Of a DNA stretch of 6,665 bases, positions 1 to 5,671 are shown in pieces (the stretch's first letter is position 1; every line of letters begins with the position of its first letter). The translations under genes and the position numbers were made by a program. Under the pieces are notes generated by a model that was not told the origin of the DNA, searched no databases, and saw nothing but the letters and a program-made list of their open reading frames with translations. Source of the DNA: Lysobacterales bacterium (GTDB lineage: Bacteria > Pseudomonadota > Gammaproteobacteria > Xanthomonadales > SZUA-36); assembly GCA_030637665.1 (NCBI GenBank), contig DAOWGA010000075.1, positions 1 through 6,665 on the forward strand, given 5' to 3'.

Positions 1-99
<99 letters not shown>

Positions 100-113
100 T
101 CAAGTTCACAAAA

Positions 114-142
114 AATAAAACCGCTGTTAAAACTCTGGTCAA
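114..142 (-). promoter_or_regulatory. Candidate tuf-proximal promoter in the tRNA-Thr/tuf spacer
   Basis: Reading the minus strand, TTGACC (137-142, 5/6 match to the sigma70 -35) is followed after 17 nt by TTTATT (114-119, 4/6 match to the -10). The surrounding 75-nt spacer is A/T rich. If used, it would give tuf a transcript independent of the tRNAs, starting near position 107. Because the spacer is AT rich, a chance match is quite possible. Confidence 0.3.
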
Positions 143-153
143 TCTTAAAAACA

Positions 154-229
<76 letters not shown>

Positions 230-261
230 CTTTCCTTTCCGCCCATGAATCCCATTAAAAC

Positions 262-335
262 TGGAGCGGGTGATGGGAATCGAACCCACATCATCAGCTT
301 GGAAGGCTGAGGTTCTGCCCTTGAACTACACCCGC
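262..335 (-). tRNA. tRNA-Gly (anticodon TCC)
   Basis: This is a 74-nt gene. The acceptor stem GCGGGTG pairs with its complement before the discriminator T and the encoded CCA (264-262). The anticodon loop CTTCCAA carries TCC (301-303 on the plus strand), which reads GGA and GGG. The T arm is GTGGG-TTCGATT-CCCAT. It lies 32 nt upstream of tRNA-Thr in the same transcript and corresponds to E. coli glyT in the tRNA-tufB operon. Confidence 0.98.
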
Positions 336-513
336 CATGTTAAATGAACTGGTTAGCTATATGCTCACAAAACCCAGCCTGGCCTCACGGGCTCAAAAAG
401 CCGTATTCTCTGGCCTTTTCCCGGCCAATAAAACAACGGAGCGACACCGGTCTTTCGACTGTTGTCCTCCGCATTATGTACTTTCTCTCGCCTCTACAAT
501 CCCACGTGCAAGA
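336..513 (-). other. 178-nt spacer between tRNA-Tyr and tRNA-Gly with two small hairpins
   Basis: No gene is seen in this gap inside the tRNA-tuf transcript. Two adjacent inverted repeats could fold in the RNA: TGGCC/GGCCA around a 7-nt loop (411-427), and ACGGCT/AGCCCGT with one bulged base (387-404). Neither is followed directly by a U-run, so they read as spacer structure or processing signals rather than intrinsic terminators. The minus-strand frame crossing this gap (672-385) also runs through tRNA-Tyr and has no ribosome-binding site, so I do not call it a gene. Confidence 0.4.
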
Positions 514-598
514 TGGTGGAGGGGGGAGGATTCGAACCTCCGAAGGCATAGCCAGCAGATTTACAGTCTGCCCTCGTTGACCGCTTGAGTACCCCTCC
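514..598 (-). tRNA. tRNA-Tyr (anticodon GTA)
   Basis: This is an 85-nt class II tRNA with a long variable arm. The acceptor GGAGGGG (598-592) pairs with CCCCTCC, followed by discriminator A and encoded CCA (516-514). The anticodon stem-loop GCAGA-CTGTAAA-TCTGC has anticodon GTA (562-564 on the plus strand), which reads UAU and UAC. The T arm is GGAGG-TTCGAAT-CCTCC. It is the first tRNA of the tRNA-tuf block. The E. coli operon has a tRNA-Thr(TGT) gene, thrU, before it, and no such gene is visible here. Confidence 0.98.
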
Positions 599-699
599 GG
601 TACTTCGAACCATGAATCAATCCGGTCGCTCATATACTGCCACCAAGGGCAAGACCGCCGACAAACCGCCATTTTCAGACATTCGCAGGCAAGCCGTCT

Positions 700-728
700 A
701 TTTTCGCCTACAGGGCTTTGTCTGTCAA
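700..728 (-). promoter_or_regulatory. Candidate promoter of the tRNA-Tyr/Gly/Thr-tuf operon
   Basis: On the minus strand a perfect -35 TTGACA (723-728) is followed after 17 nt by GAAAAT (700-705, 4/6 match to TATAAT). The next bases, AGACGGC, form a fairly G/C-rich discriminator, as expected for a stringently controlled stable-RNA promoter. The start would be near 693, giving a leader of about 95 nt before tRNA-Tyr. It is the best sigma70 match between ychF and the tRNAs, but the -10 is only moderate. Confidence 0.5.
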
Positions 729-770
729 GAATGAAAATGGTGAAGAATCAGGCCGGATTTCAACCGATGT

Positions 771-893
771 TCAGTTGTCTTCTTCGTCGAAAAACTCGTC
801 AATCTCGCCACCCTCTGCAGAGGACGTCGTCCCTGATTCAGCTACGGACAGTTCTGTCTCTCCGCCCGGCTTTAAATTTTCCTCCCTGGGCAC
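771..893 (-). CDS. Possible small acidic protein, 40 aa, unrecognised
   Basis: This short frame lies between ychF and the tRNA-tuf operon. It starts at GTG (893-891) and ends at TGA (773-771). The start is chosen because a near-perfect Shine-Dalgarno GGGAGG (902-907) lies 8 nt upstream. There is no other in-frame start before the preceding stop, and a promoter-like element lies at 936-963. The predicted product has 10 Glu and 3 Asp against 1 Arg and 1 Lys, no hydrophobic membrane segment, a Ser/Thr/Gly-rich middle and the C-terminus EIDEFFDEEDN. It contains an AGG and a TTA codon, and G+C at third codon positions is about 56%, so codon use is not decisive. I recognise no family. The alternatives are a chance frame in an untranslated region or part of a small RNA. 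Promoter, RBS and frame agree, but nothing here shows that it is translated. Confidence 0.35.
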   Translation of the reverse strand: MPREENLKPGGETELSVAESGTTSSAEGGEIDEFFDEEDN

Positions 894-935
894 AACCGAA
901 ACCTCCCGGCTCCAACTGCAATCACATCAGGAATG

Positions 936-963
936 CTTATATCTCAAAATGGACTATTTGCAA
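936..963 (-). promoter_or_regulatory. Candidate promoter just after ychF
   Basis: On the minus strand TTGCAA (958-963, 4/6) is followed after 16 nt by TATAAG (936-941, 5/6). Transcription would start near 929, about 36 nt before the GTG of the possible small ORF and 22 nt before its Shine-Dalgarno. It sits 17 nt after the ychF stop. It could also contribute transcripts to the downstream tRNA operon, because I see no terminator in between. Confidence 0.4.
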
Positions 964-980
964 AGAATTTTTTTCAATTG

Positions 981-2072
981 TCAGACATTGAAGCGAAAAT
1001 GCACGACGTCGCCTTCCCTGATGATATAGTTTTTTCCCTCCAGGCGGAGCTTGCCCATTTCTTTGGCGCCCTGCTCCCCACCCAGCGAAACGTAGTCTTC
1101 AAAGTCCGTGACTTCCGCGCGAATAAACCCTCGTTCAAAGTCCGTGTGGATGCGGCCCGCAGCCTGCGGGGCTGTTGATCCGGACTTCACGGTCCAGGCG
1201 CGAACTTCGCGCTTTCCCGCGGTAAAGAAAGTGAGTAATTCCAACAATGCATATCCAGCCCTGATCACCTGATCAAGACCTGATTCCTGCAAGCCCAGTT
1301 CCTGCAGAAATTCCTGCAGATCTTCTTCATCCAGCAGGGCGATTTCCGCCTCGATTTCCGCACTGACCGGCACAACAATGGCGCCTTCGGCTTGCGCTTT
1401 TTTGCGTACGATATCCAGGTAGGGATTGGATTCGAATCCATCTTCAGAAACATTAGCCACATACATAACGGGCTTGGTGGTGATCAGGTGAAGATCATGG
1501 ATCATGGCTTTTTCAGTGTCGTCGAGGCCCGCGCTCCTTGCCCGGTGACCCTCATCAAGACAGGTTCTTAATTTTTCCAGGACCACCATCCGCACTCTGG
1601 CTTCTTTTTCATTGGCCTTGATCCGTTTCTCCGTGCGATTGATCGCTCGCTCTACCGACTCGAGGTCAGCAAGTGCGAGTTCCGTATTGATAATCTCAAT
1701 GTCAGAAAGAGGATCCAGCCTGCCCGCCACGTGAATCACATCATCGTTTTCAAAACAACGCACTACGTGGGCGATCGCATCCGTCTCACGGATATGGGCC
1801 AGGAACTGGTTGCCAAGACCTTCTCCTTTCGAGGCGCCCTCCACCAGGCCTGCAATATCAACAAATTCCATTGTGGTCGGCAGCACCTTCTCGGGCTTCA
1901 CGATGGCCGCCAACGGCCCCAGTCTTGGATCCGGAACTTCAACGACACCGACGTTGGGATCAATGGTGCAGAACGGATAATTCTCCGCCGCTATGCCCGC
2001 GCGTGTCAGTGAATTGAACAGGGTCGATTTGCCAACATTGGGCAGGCCGACTATGCCGCATTTAAATCCCAT
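981..2072 (-). CDS. ychF: Ribosome-associated ATPase YchF (Obg/OLA1 family)
   Basis: YchF is a cytosolic TRAFAC-class P-loop protein that binds ribosomes and hydrolyses ATP rather than GTP. The product has 363 residues, the same length as E. coli YchF. The nucleotide-binding motifs are visible: G1 GLPNVGKS (9-16), G3 DIAG (72-75), and NVSE (207-210) in place of the GTPase NKxD. That replacement is the family hallmark that switches specificity to ATP. His114 matches the histidine that stands in for the missing catalytic glutamine in E. coli. A helical, charged insertion (about 129-175) is the expected coiled coil, and the C-terminal TGS domain (from about 280) ends in [12 protein letters not shown]. 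The ATG at 2072 starts directly with [14 protein letters not shown] as in the family. Its Shine-Dalgarno is weak (GCGGAA about 10 nt upstream). It follows pth by 73 nt, the widespread gammaproteobacterial pairing. No terminator is seen after the stop. Confidence 0.97.
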   Translation of the reverse strand: MGFKCGIVGLPNVGKSTLFNSLTRAGIAAENYPFCTIDPNVGVVEVPDPRLGPLAAIVKPEKVLPTTMEFVDIAGLVEGASKGEGLGNQFLAHIRETDAIAHVVRCFENDDVIHVAGRLDPLSDIEIINTELALADLESVERAINRTEKRIKANEKEARVRMVVLEKLRTCLDEGHRARSAGLDDTEKAMIHDLHLITTKPVMYVANVSEDGFESNPYLDIVRKKAQAEGAIVVPVSAEIEAEIALLDEEDLQEFLQELGLQESGLDQVIRAGYALLELLTFFTAGKREVRAWTVKSGSTAPQAAGRIHTDFERGFIRAEVTDFEDYVSLGGEQGAKEMGKLRLEGKNYIIREGDVVHFRFNV

Positions 2073-2145
2073 GGATGTATTTTCCGCTAATTGTCAGTGT
2101 GCTGTTAGAAACGTGTTGAGCTGCAAAAAAACCTTGTACTGCATC

Positions 2146-2733
2146 TCACGCCTCGTCAACTGTCGTGTGGAGTTCAGTTTGAGCAGCGGCCAGATTTCCA
2201 GCCATCACGTCCCCAATTACACTTTCCGCCGCTGAAATCGCGTGGCTTATCAATATCTGCTCTTCGCGGCGAGGCCGGCTCAACACATAAGGAGTTACCA
2301 GGTCTTTAGTACCGGGGTGCCCGATCCCGATCCGCAACCGCAGGAATTCATGATCCTGGGTATGGCGAAAAACATCGCGCAAACCATTATGACCTCCGTG
2401 ACCACCACCCAGTTTCAGCCTGGCCACGCCCGGTGGCAAATCGAGCTCATCATAAGCAATGAACAGACGCTCACATGGCACTTTGAAGTAATCAAGCACC
2501 GCACGCACAGCCTGCCCGCTGTGGTTCATAAATGTCGTGGGCTTGACCAGGATGCAATCCTGCCCATGCAGGACGGCTTTGGCGGCCTCCACATGCAATT
2601 TTGACTGTAGCCGGAACACTGCCCCCGATTGGCTGGCGAGCCTGTCCAAAAACCAAAACCCGGCGTTATGCCGGGTTTCAGCGTACTTTTGGCCGGGGTT
2701 GCCGAGACCTATAAATACAAAGGGATTGGCCAA
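2146..2733 (-). CDS. pth: Peptidyl-tRNA hydrolase
   Basis: Pth cleaves the ester bond of peptidyl-tRNAs that drop off the ribosome, freeing tRNA for reuse in the cytosol. The product has 195 residues, a normal length. The catalytic and substrate residues align with E. coli Pth at a constant +2 offset: Asn12 and His22 (catalytic, in LGNPG...TRHNAG), Asn70 (TTFMNHSG), Asp95 (YDELDLPPG) and Asn116 (GGGHGGHNG). The start is TTG at 2733. The next in-frame triplets upstream are ACT, AAT, GGA, GTT and GCT, and then the TAA that ends rplY, so no ATG or GTG is available. The N-terminus fits the family exactly. GGA about 6 nt upstream can act as a weak Shine-Dalgarno. The start lies only 15 nt after rplY, which suggests coupled translation with bL25 synthesis. 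Confidence 0.96.
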   Translation of the reverse strand: MANPFVFIGLGNPGQKYAETRHNAGFWFLDRLASQSGAVFRLQSKLHVEAAKAVLHGQDCILVKPTTFMNHSGQAVRAVLDYFKVPCERLFIAYDELDLPPGVARLKLGGGHGGHNGLRDVFRHTQDHEFLRLRIGIGHPGTKDLVTPYVLSRPRREEQILISHAISAAESVIGDVMAGNLAAAQTELHTTVDEA

Positions 2734-2748
2734 AGTATTTCCAACAGC

Positions 2749-3513
2749 TTATTCGCCGCCTTCTTTCTCGCCTTCTTTCTCGCCTTCTTTCTCGCCTTCT
2801 TCAGGCTCAACGCCTTCTTCCGGCTCAGCGCCTTCTTCACCCTCGGCCAGTTCTTCGCCTGCACCCAGTTCGCCTTCAGCAAGAGCAGCTTCGGCTTCTG
2901 CAGCGGCTGCCGCACCTGTACCCTGAGATTCCTTGACGTGAATGGCACTGGCAACCTGCACACTGAGCTCCTCGTCAACGGTGAGCGCCGGAATCTCCAC
3001 GCCTTCAGGCAAGGGTATATCCGCCAACATGACCGAATCACCAGCCTCCATTTCCGAAAGATCGACAGTCAGGTATTCAGGCAGGTCCTTCGGCAGAGCT
3101 GCAATTTCGACGTCAGTCACCTGATGCTGGATCACCACACCGGAAGCCTTGCCGGCCGGCGACTCTTCCTCACCCACAAAGTGAATCGGCACCGAAATTT
3201 TCAGCACTTCGGCTGCAGAAACACGCATGAAATCGATGTGCATGATCAGCGGCCTGAATGGATGGCGGTGCATATCACGCACGACGACCTGTTGGGCTTT
3301 TTTATCGTCGACCTTCAGTTCCAGAATACTGGCATAGAATGCCTCGTTTTCGGTTGCATGCAGCAAATCATTATGCTGCACCGCCAACGAAACAGGTTCT
3401 TTGCGACCGCCGTATATGACCGCGGGGACTTTCCCTTCACGACGCAGGCGGCGGCTCGCACCTTTCCCCACATCTTCACGGATTTCCGCGATTATGGTTG
3501 TTGTTTCAGACAT
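2749..3513 (-). CDS. rplY: Large-subunit ribosomal protein bL25, CTC-type, with long acidic tail
   Basis: bL25 binds 5S rRNA in the central protuberance of the 50S subunit. The product has 254 residues. Positions 5-98 form the 5S-binding domain, with the basic GKGASRRLRREGKVPAVIYG segment (16-35) and HIDFMRV (92-98). Positions about 100-195 form the second, TL5/CTC-type beta domain. Enterobacterial bL25 (94 aa) lacks this domain, while pseudomonad and xanthomonad forms have it. Residues 199-254 are a low-complexity tail with 22 Glu and 3 Lys, rich in Ala and Gly, which ends in repeated EPEEG and EKEG units. This makes the protein some 40-50 residues longer than the roughly 205-residue proteins I recall. 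The ATG at 3513 has a good Shine-Dalgarno, GAGGT, 4 nt upstream. It has its own promoter and a structured leader, and is followed closely by pth. Confidence 0.96.
   Translation of the reverse strand: MSETTTIIAEIREDVGKGASRRLRREGKVPAVIYGGRKEPVSLAVQHNDLLHATENEAFYASILELKVDDKKAQQVVVRDMHRHPFRPLIMHIDFMRVSAAEVLKISVPIHFVGEEESPAGKASGVVIQHQVTDVEIAALPKDLPEYLTVDLSEMEAGDSVMLADIPLPEGVEIPALTVDEELSVQVASAIHVKESQGTGAAAAAEAEAALAEGELGAGEELAEGEEGAEPEEGVEPEEGEKEGEKEGEKEGGE
2758..2829 (-). repeat. In-frame tandem repeats in the 3' end of rplY (3 x 12 bp and 2 x 18 bp)
   Basis: Three perfect 12-bp copies (2758-2769, 2770-2781, 2782-2793; plus-strand unit GCCTTCTTTCTC) encode EKEG three times. They are followed by two 18-bp copies (2794-2811 and 2812-2829) that encode VEPEEG and AEPEEG and differ at two positions. 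A third, diverged start of the 18-bp unit follows from 2830. Both unit lengths are multiples of three, so copy-number change would alter only the length of the bL25 tail. Confidence 0.9.
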
Positions 3514-3606
3514 AGTAACCTCGTTTTAAAAACCGGTAAGCCGGGAAATGGCCGCACAAGCGACCGAATTACCAGACCCGCGACCAGGTCCGGCACCAAG
3601 ATAAAG
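3514..3606 (-). promoter_or_regulatory. Structured 5' leader of rplY mRNA
   Basis: From the predicted start near 3606 to the ATG, about 93 nt can form three successive hairpins. These are CCGGACC/GGTCTGG (arms 3587-3593 and 3572-3578, one G-U pair), GGTCGC/GCGGCC (3560-3565 and 3550-3555, one G-U pair, loop TTGT) and a short CCGG/CCGG (3541-3544 and 3533-3536) followed by TTTTT. The loop of the first hairpin also contains GGTCGC, which could pair with the right arm of the second, so two exclusive folds are possible. Autogenous control by bL25 is reported for E. coli rplY as I recall; its presence here is inference. Confidence 0.4.
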
Positions 3607-3612
3607 CCGGTC

Positions 3613-3643
3613 ATTATACCCCACCAACCACTGGGTTGCGCAA
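3613..3643 (-). promoter_or_regulatory. Promoter of rplY (and probably pth-ychF)
   Basis: On the minus strand a perfect -10 TATAAT (3613-3618) is preceded by TTGCGC (3638-3643, 3/6 match to -35) at a spacing of 19 nt, longer than optimal. The -35 lies inside a 20-bp inverted repeat (3631-3650) with CTGGG/CCCAG outer arms and the palindrome TTGCGCAA. The position fits an independent rplY transcript: it is 60 nt after the prs stop and about 100 nt before the rplY start. Confidence 0.6.
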
Positions 3644-3703
3644 GGCCCAGAAAAACAATTGCCCTGAACAAGCCAGAGCCGTGAGACCGGGGTGATTTGG
3701 GGG

Positions 3704-4657
3704 CTAATCTACATACATTGAACTGACTGATTCACCATGCGCCATGCGGCGTATCGTTTCCGCCATCATCTGCGCTACGCTGAGCTGGCGAATTTTGTCA
3801 CAACTCTGGGCAGCTTCGCTCAAAGGGATAGTGTCGGTCACGACCAGTTCATCCAATTTTGAATTGCTGATGTTGTCGACGGCAGGGCCCGAAAGCACAG
3901 GGTGAACACAGTACGCAACGACTCGTTTGGCGCCTCGCTCCTTTAATGCGCCGGCAGCTGAACACAAGGTCCCAGCCGTGTCGACCATGTCATCAACGAG
4001 CACACAGCACTTGCCTTCAATATCTCCGATGACATTCATCACTGTCGAGACATTTGCCCTCGGCCGGCGTTTGTCGATAATCGCCAGATCTGCATCGAGC
4101 CGCTTGGCTATTGCCCTGGCTCTCAGAACACCCCCGACATCGGGCGAAACTACGACTATGTCGTTTTTTGGCTGGCGCTGCCAGATATCCGCAAGAACCA
4201 GCGGAGAGGCGTATACATTATCCACCGGTATATCAAAGAACCCCTGAATCTGATCAGAATGCAGGTCAATGGTAACGACCCGGTCAGTGCCAACTGCGGA
4301 TATCATCATCGCGGCGACTTTCGCGGTGATAGGCACACGAGCTGATCGAGGCCGCCTGTCCTGGCGGGCATAACCGAAATAGGGAATAACGGCTGTAACA
4401 CGAGAGGCGGATGCCCGTTTCATGGCGTCGATCATCACTAGCAATTCCATGAAATTGTCGGCCGCGGGCGCGCAGGTGGCCTGAATCACATAAACATCCC
4501 TGCCCCGGACATTCTCCATCACCTCCACCATGACTTCACCGTCGCTGAAACGACCCACGACAGCCTTGCCCATTGAGACGTTAAGTTCATGAGCAATACT
4601 GCTCGCCAGGTTGAGGTTCGCATTTCCAGCGAATACCATCATTGTAGAAGTGGCCAC
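3704..4657 (-). CDS. prs: Ribose-phosphate pyrophosphokinase (PRPP synthetase)
   Basis: Prs transfers pyrophosphate from ATP to ribose 5-phosphate, making PRPP for purine, pyrimidine, NAD, His and Trp synthesis. The product has 317 residues (E. coli 315). Visible motifs are FSDGEV (37-42), the ATP-binding [15 protein letters not shown] (96-110), Asp131-Leu-His133 (matching the E. coli active-site His131 region), the flexible-loop KRRPR (196-200) and the ribose-5-phosphate/PRPP loop [11 protein letters not shown] (221-231). The start is placed at GTG 4657, which gives the same N-terminal extent as its relatives ([14 protein letters not shown] against MSKMMVFTGNAN in Pseudomonas, from memory), with CGGGG about 7 nt upstream. 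The two ATGs at 4642 and 4639 are alternatives that would shorten the protein by 5 or 6 residues. It lies 46 nt after tRNA-Gln, so it is probably on the ispE-tRNA transcript. No terminator is seen after its TAG. Confidence 0.96.
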   Translation of the reverse strand: MATSTMMVFAGNANLNLASSIAHELNVSMGKAVVGRFSDGEVMVEVMENVRGRDVYVIQATCAPAADNFMELLVMIDAMKRASASRVTAVIPYFGYARQDRRPRSARVPITAKVAAMMISAVGTDRVVTIDLHSDQIQGFFDIPVDNVYASPLVLADIWQRQPKNDIVVVSPDVGGVLRARAIAKRLDADLAIIDKRRPRANVSTVMNVIGDIEGKCCVLVDDMVDTAGTLCSAAGALKERGAKRVVAYCVHPVLSGPAVDNISNSKLDELVVTDTIPLSEAAQSCDKIRQLSVAQMMAETIRRMAHGESVSSMYVD

Positions 4658-4703
4658 TTTTTTGCCCCGTATGTTGTGTTCGGTACAGAAACTGAATTTT
4701 CAG

Positions 4704-4781
4704 TGGCTGGGACGGCAGGACTCGAACCTGCGAATGCGGGGATCAAAACCCCGTGCCTTAACCAGACTTGGCGACGTCCCA
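4704..4781 (-). tRNA. tRNA-Gln (anticodon TTG)
   Basis: This is a 78-nt gene with acceptor TGGGACG/CGTCCCA, discriminator G and encoded CCA (4706-4704). The anticodon arm CGGGG-TTTTGAT-CCCCG carries TTG (4744-4746 on the plus strand), which reads CAA and CAG. The D loop is three bases longer than in the E. coli counterpart. It sits between ispE (23 nt away) and prs (46 nt away), the placement known from Pseudomonas and its relatives, so it is probably cut from a mixed mRNA/tRNA transcript. UUUCAG, ending 5 nt upstream of the tRNA, is complementary to CUGAAA immediately after CCA. Confidence 0.98.
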
Positions 4782-4804
4782 GTAGACTGAAATTCAACCT
4801 TCAT

Positions 4805-5671
4805 TTACTGGCCGCGAATACCGCCAGATTCCAGCAGCTCATGCAACGGAGATTTGTCGACTCCGCGGACAGCGCGCACATTATATCGGCATTTTATTTG
4901 TTCTGCCGCGCTCTTTGCAGACTTTTCATCAGACATCGCAATGAAGATGGCGCTGCCGGTTCCCGTCATCCGCGCATCACCCAGTTCTCGCAGTTCTTCC
5001 AGAATTCTCGCGAAGGCTGGAAACCGGCTAATCACCACGGTTTCACAGTCGTTTCTCCCCATGCCTTGCAAGGCCTGCTCGATGCTCAACTTGGCGGAAT
5101 TTCTTGGCAAGTCCGGATCCGTGAACACATCCCGTGTCGAGATCGGAAATTCCGGCATGACCAGCAGGTAGTGACGCGCTCCCAACTCCAGCGGGAAAAG
5201 CTCATCGCCAACCCCTGTTCCCAGCGCAGTGCGGCCCCTGATGAATACCGGCAGGTCGGCTCCCAGTCCAAGGCCGATTGAAGCAAGCTCATTTTCTTCG
5301 AGATTGCATTCCCACAGTTTGTTCAGCACCAGCAATACCGTCGCGGCATCGGAGCTTCCACCGCCCAGCCCGGAACCCGCGGGAATTCGTTTTATCACTT
5401 CAATCCGGGCCCCCTGGCGAACAGATGTCTCAGCCTGCAACAACGATGCAGCCCTTACAACCAGGTCATCCGTTTCAGCAACCGCGTAGGAAGCGTGCGG
5501 CCGGCTGATTTGCGGCCCGTTCAACACTTCGATGCGCACCTCGTCGCCCCAGTCCAGAAACTGGAACAGCGTCTGCAAATCGTGGTACCCATCCTTCCGT
5601 CGCCCGGTGACGTGCAGGAACAGATTCAGCTTTGCCGGCGCGGGCCAGGTTGTGACGGTATTATCAATCAT
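4805..5671 (-). CDS. ispE: 4-diphosphocytidyl-2-C-methyl-D-erythritol kinase
   Basis: IspE phosphorylates the 2-hydroxyl of CDP-methylerythritol with ATP, the fourth step of the MEP isoprenoid pathway. It is a GHMP-family kinase. From the ATG at 5671 the product has 288 residues (E. coli 283). Motif 1 is WPAPAKLNLFLH with Lys14 (E. coli Lys10). Motif 2 is the glycine-rich phosphate loop PAGSGLGGGSSDAAT (97-111). Asp139 in LGADLPVF matches the catalytic Asp141, and motif 3 is MTGTGSAIF (235-243). The ATG at 5671 is preferred because a GGATAGGG stretch lies just before it and it leaves a family-like N-terminus. The frame also has ATG at 5683 and GTG at 5704, which would add 4 or 11 residues. 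The chosen start overlaps the lolB stop by 8 nt (ATGATTGA), indicating coupled translation. Confidence 0.96.
   Translation of the reverse strand: MIDNTVTTWPAPAKLNLFLHVTGRRKDGYHDLQTLFQFLDWGDEVRIEVLNGPQISRPHASYAVAETDDLVVRAASLLQAETSVRQGARIEVIKRIPAGSGLGGGSSDAATVLLVLNKLWECNLEENELASIGLGLGADLPVFIRGRTALGTGVGDELFPLELGARHYLLVMPEFPISTRDVFTDPDLPRNSAKLSIEQALQGMGRNDCETVVISRFPAFARILEELRELGDARMTGTGSAIFIAMSDEKSAKSAAEQIKCRYNVRAVRGVDKSPLHELLESGGIRGQ

Noticed and set aside
631..636. TATATG as a -10 for a promoter close to tRNA-Tyr
   Set aside because: No acceptable -35 lies 15-19 nt upstream; the TTGACA element at 723-728 with GAAAAT is a better candidate.
385..672. 95-codon minus-strand frame upstream of tRNA-Gly
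   Set aside because: It reads through the whole tRNA-Tyr gene and its leader, so it cannot be a plausible protein gene.
718..1029. 103-codon plus-strand frame across the ychF 3' end
   Set aside because: It starts at TTG without a clear Shine-Dalgarno, overlaps the conserved ychF C-terminus in antisense and is opposite in strand to every supported gene. Its Ser-rich product is the complement of the acidic minus-strand frame.
1275..1325. Repeated TCCTGCAG-like words inside ychF
   Set aside because: They encode conserved LQE/LQEL residues of the protein and need no further explanation.
3533..3544. CCGG-CTTA-CCGG followed by TTTTT as a terminator or attenuator in the rplY leader
   Set aside because: A 4-bp stem is too weak on its own to stop transcription; I kept it only as part of the leader structure.
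2629..3684. 351-codon open frame on the plus strand, antisense to rplY and its leader
   Set aside because: It covers the well-supported rplY on the opposite strand, spans its leader and the end of prs-side spacer, shows repetitive FFLAF runs that are only the complement of the Glu/Lys repeats, and matches no family I know.
4691..4704. ACTGAA/TTCAGT inverted repeat after tRNA-Gln as an intrinsic terminator
   Set aside because: The stem is short and A/U-rich with at most three U residues after it, and prs follows only 46 nt downstream of the tRNA.
4589..5281. 230-codon plus-strand frame over prs start, tRNA-Gln and ispE
   Set aside because: It crosses a tRNA in antisense and is a shadow of two strongly supported minus-strand genes.
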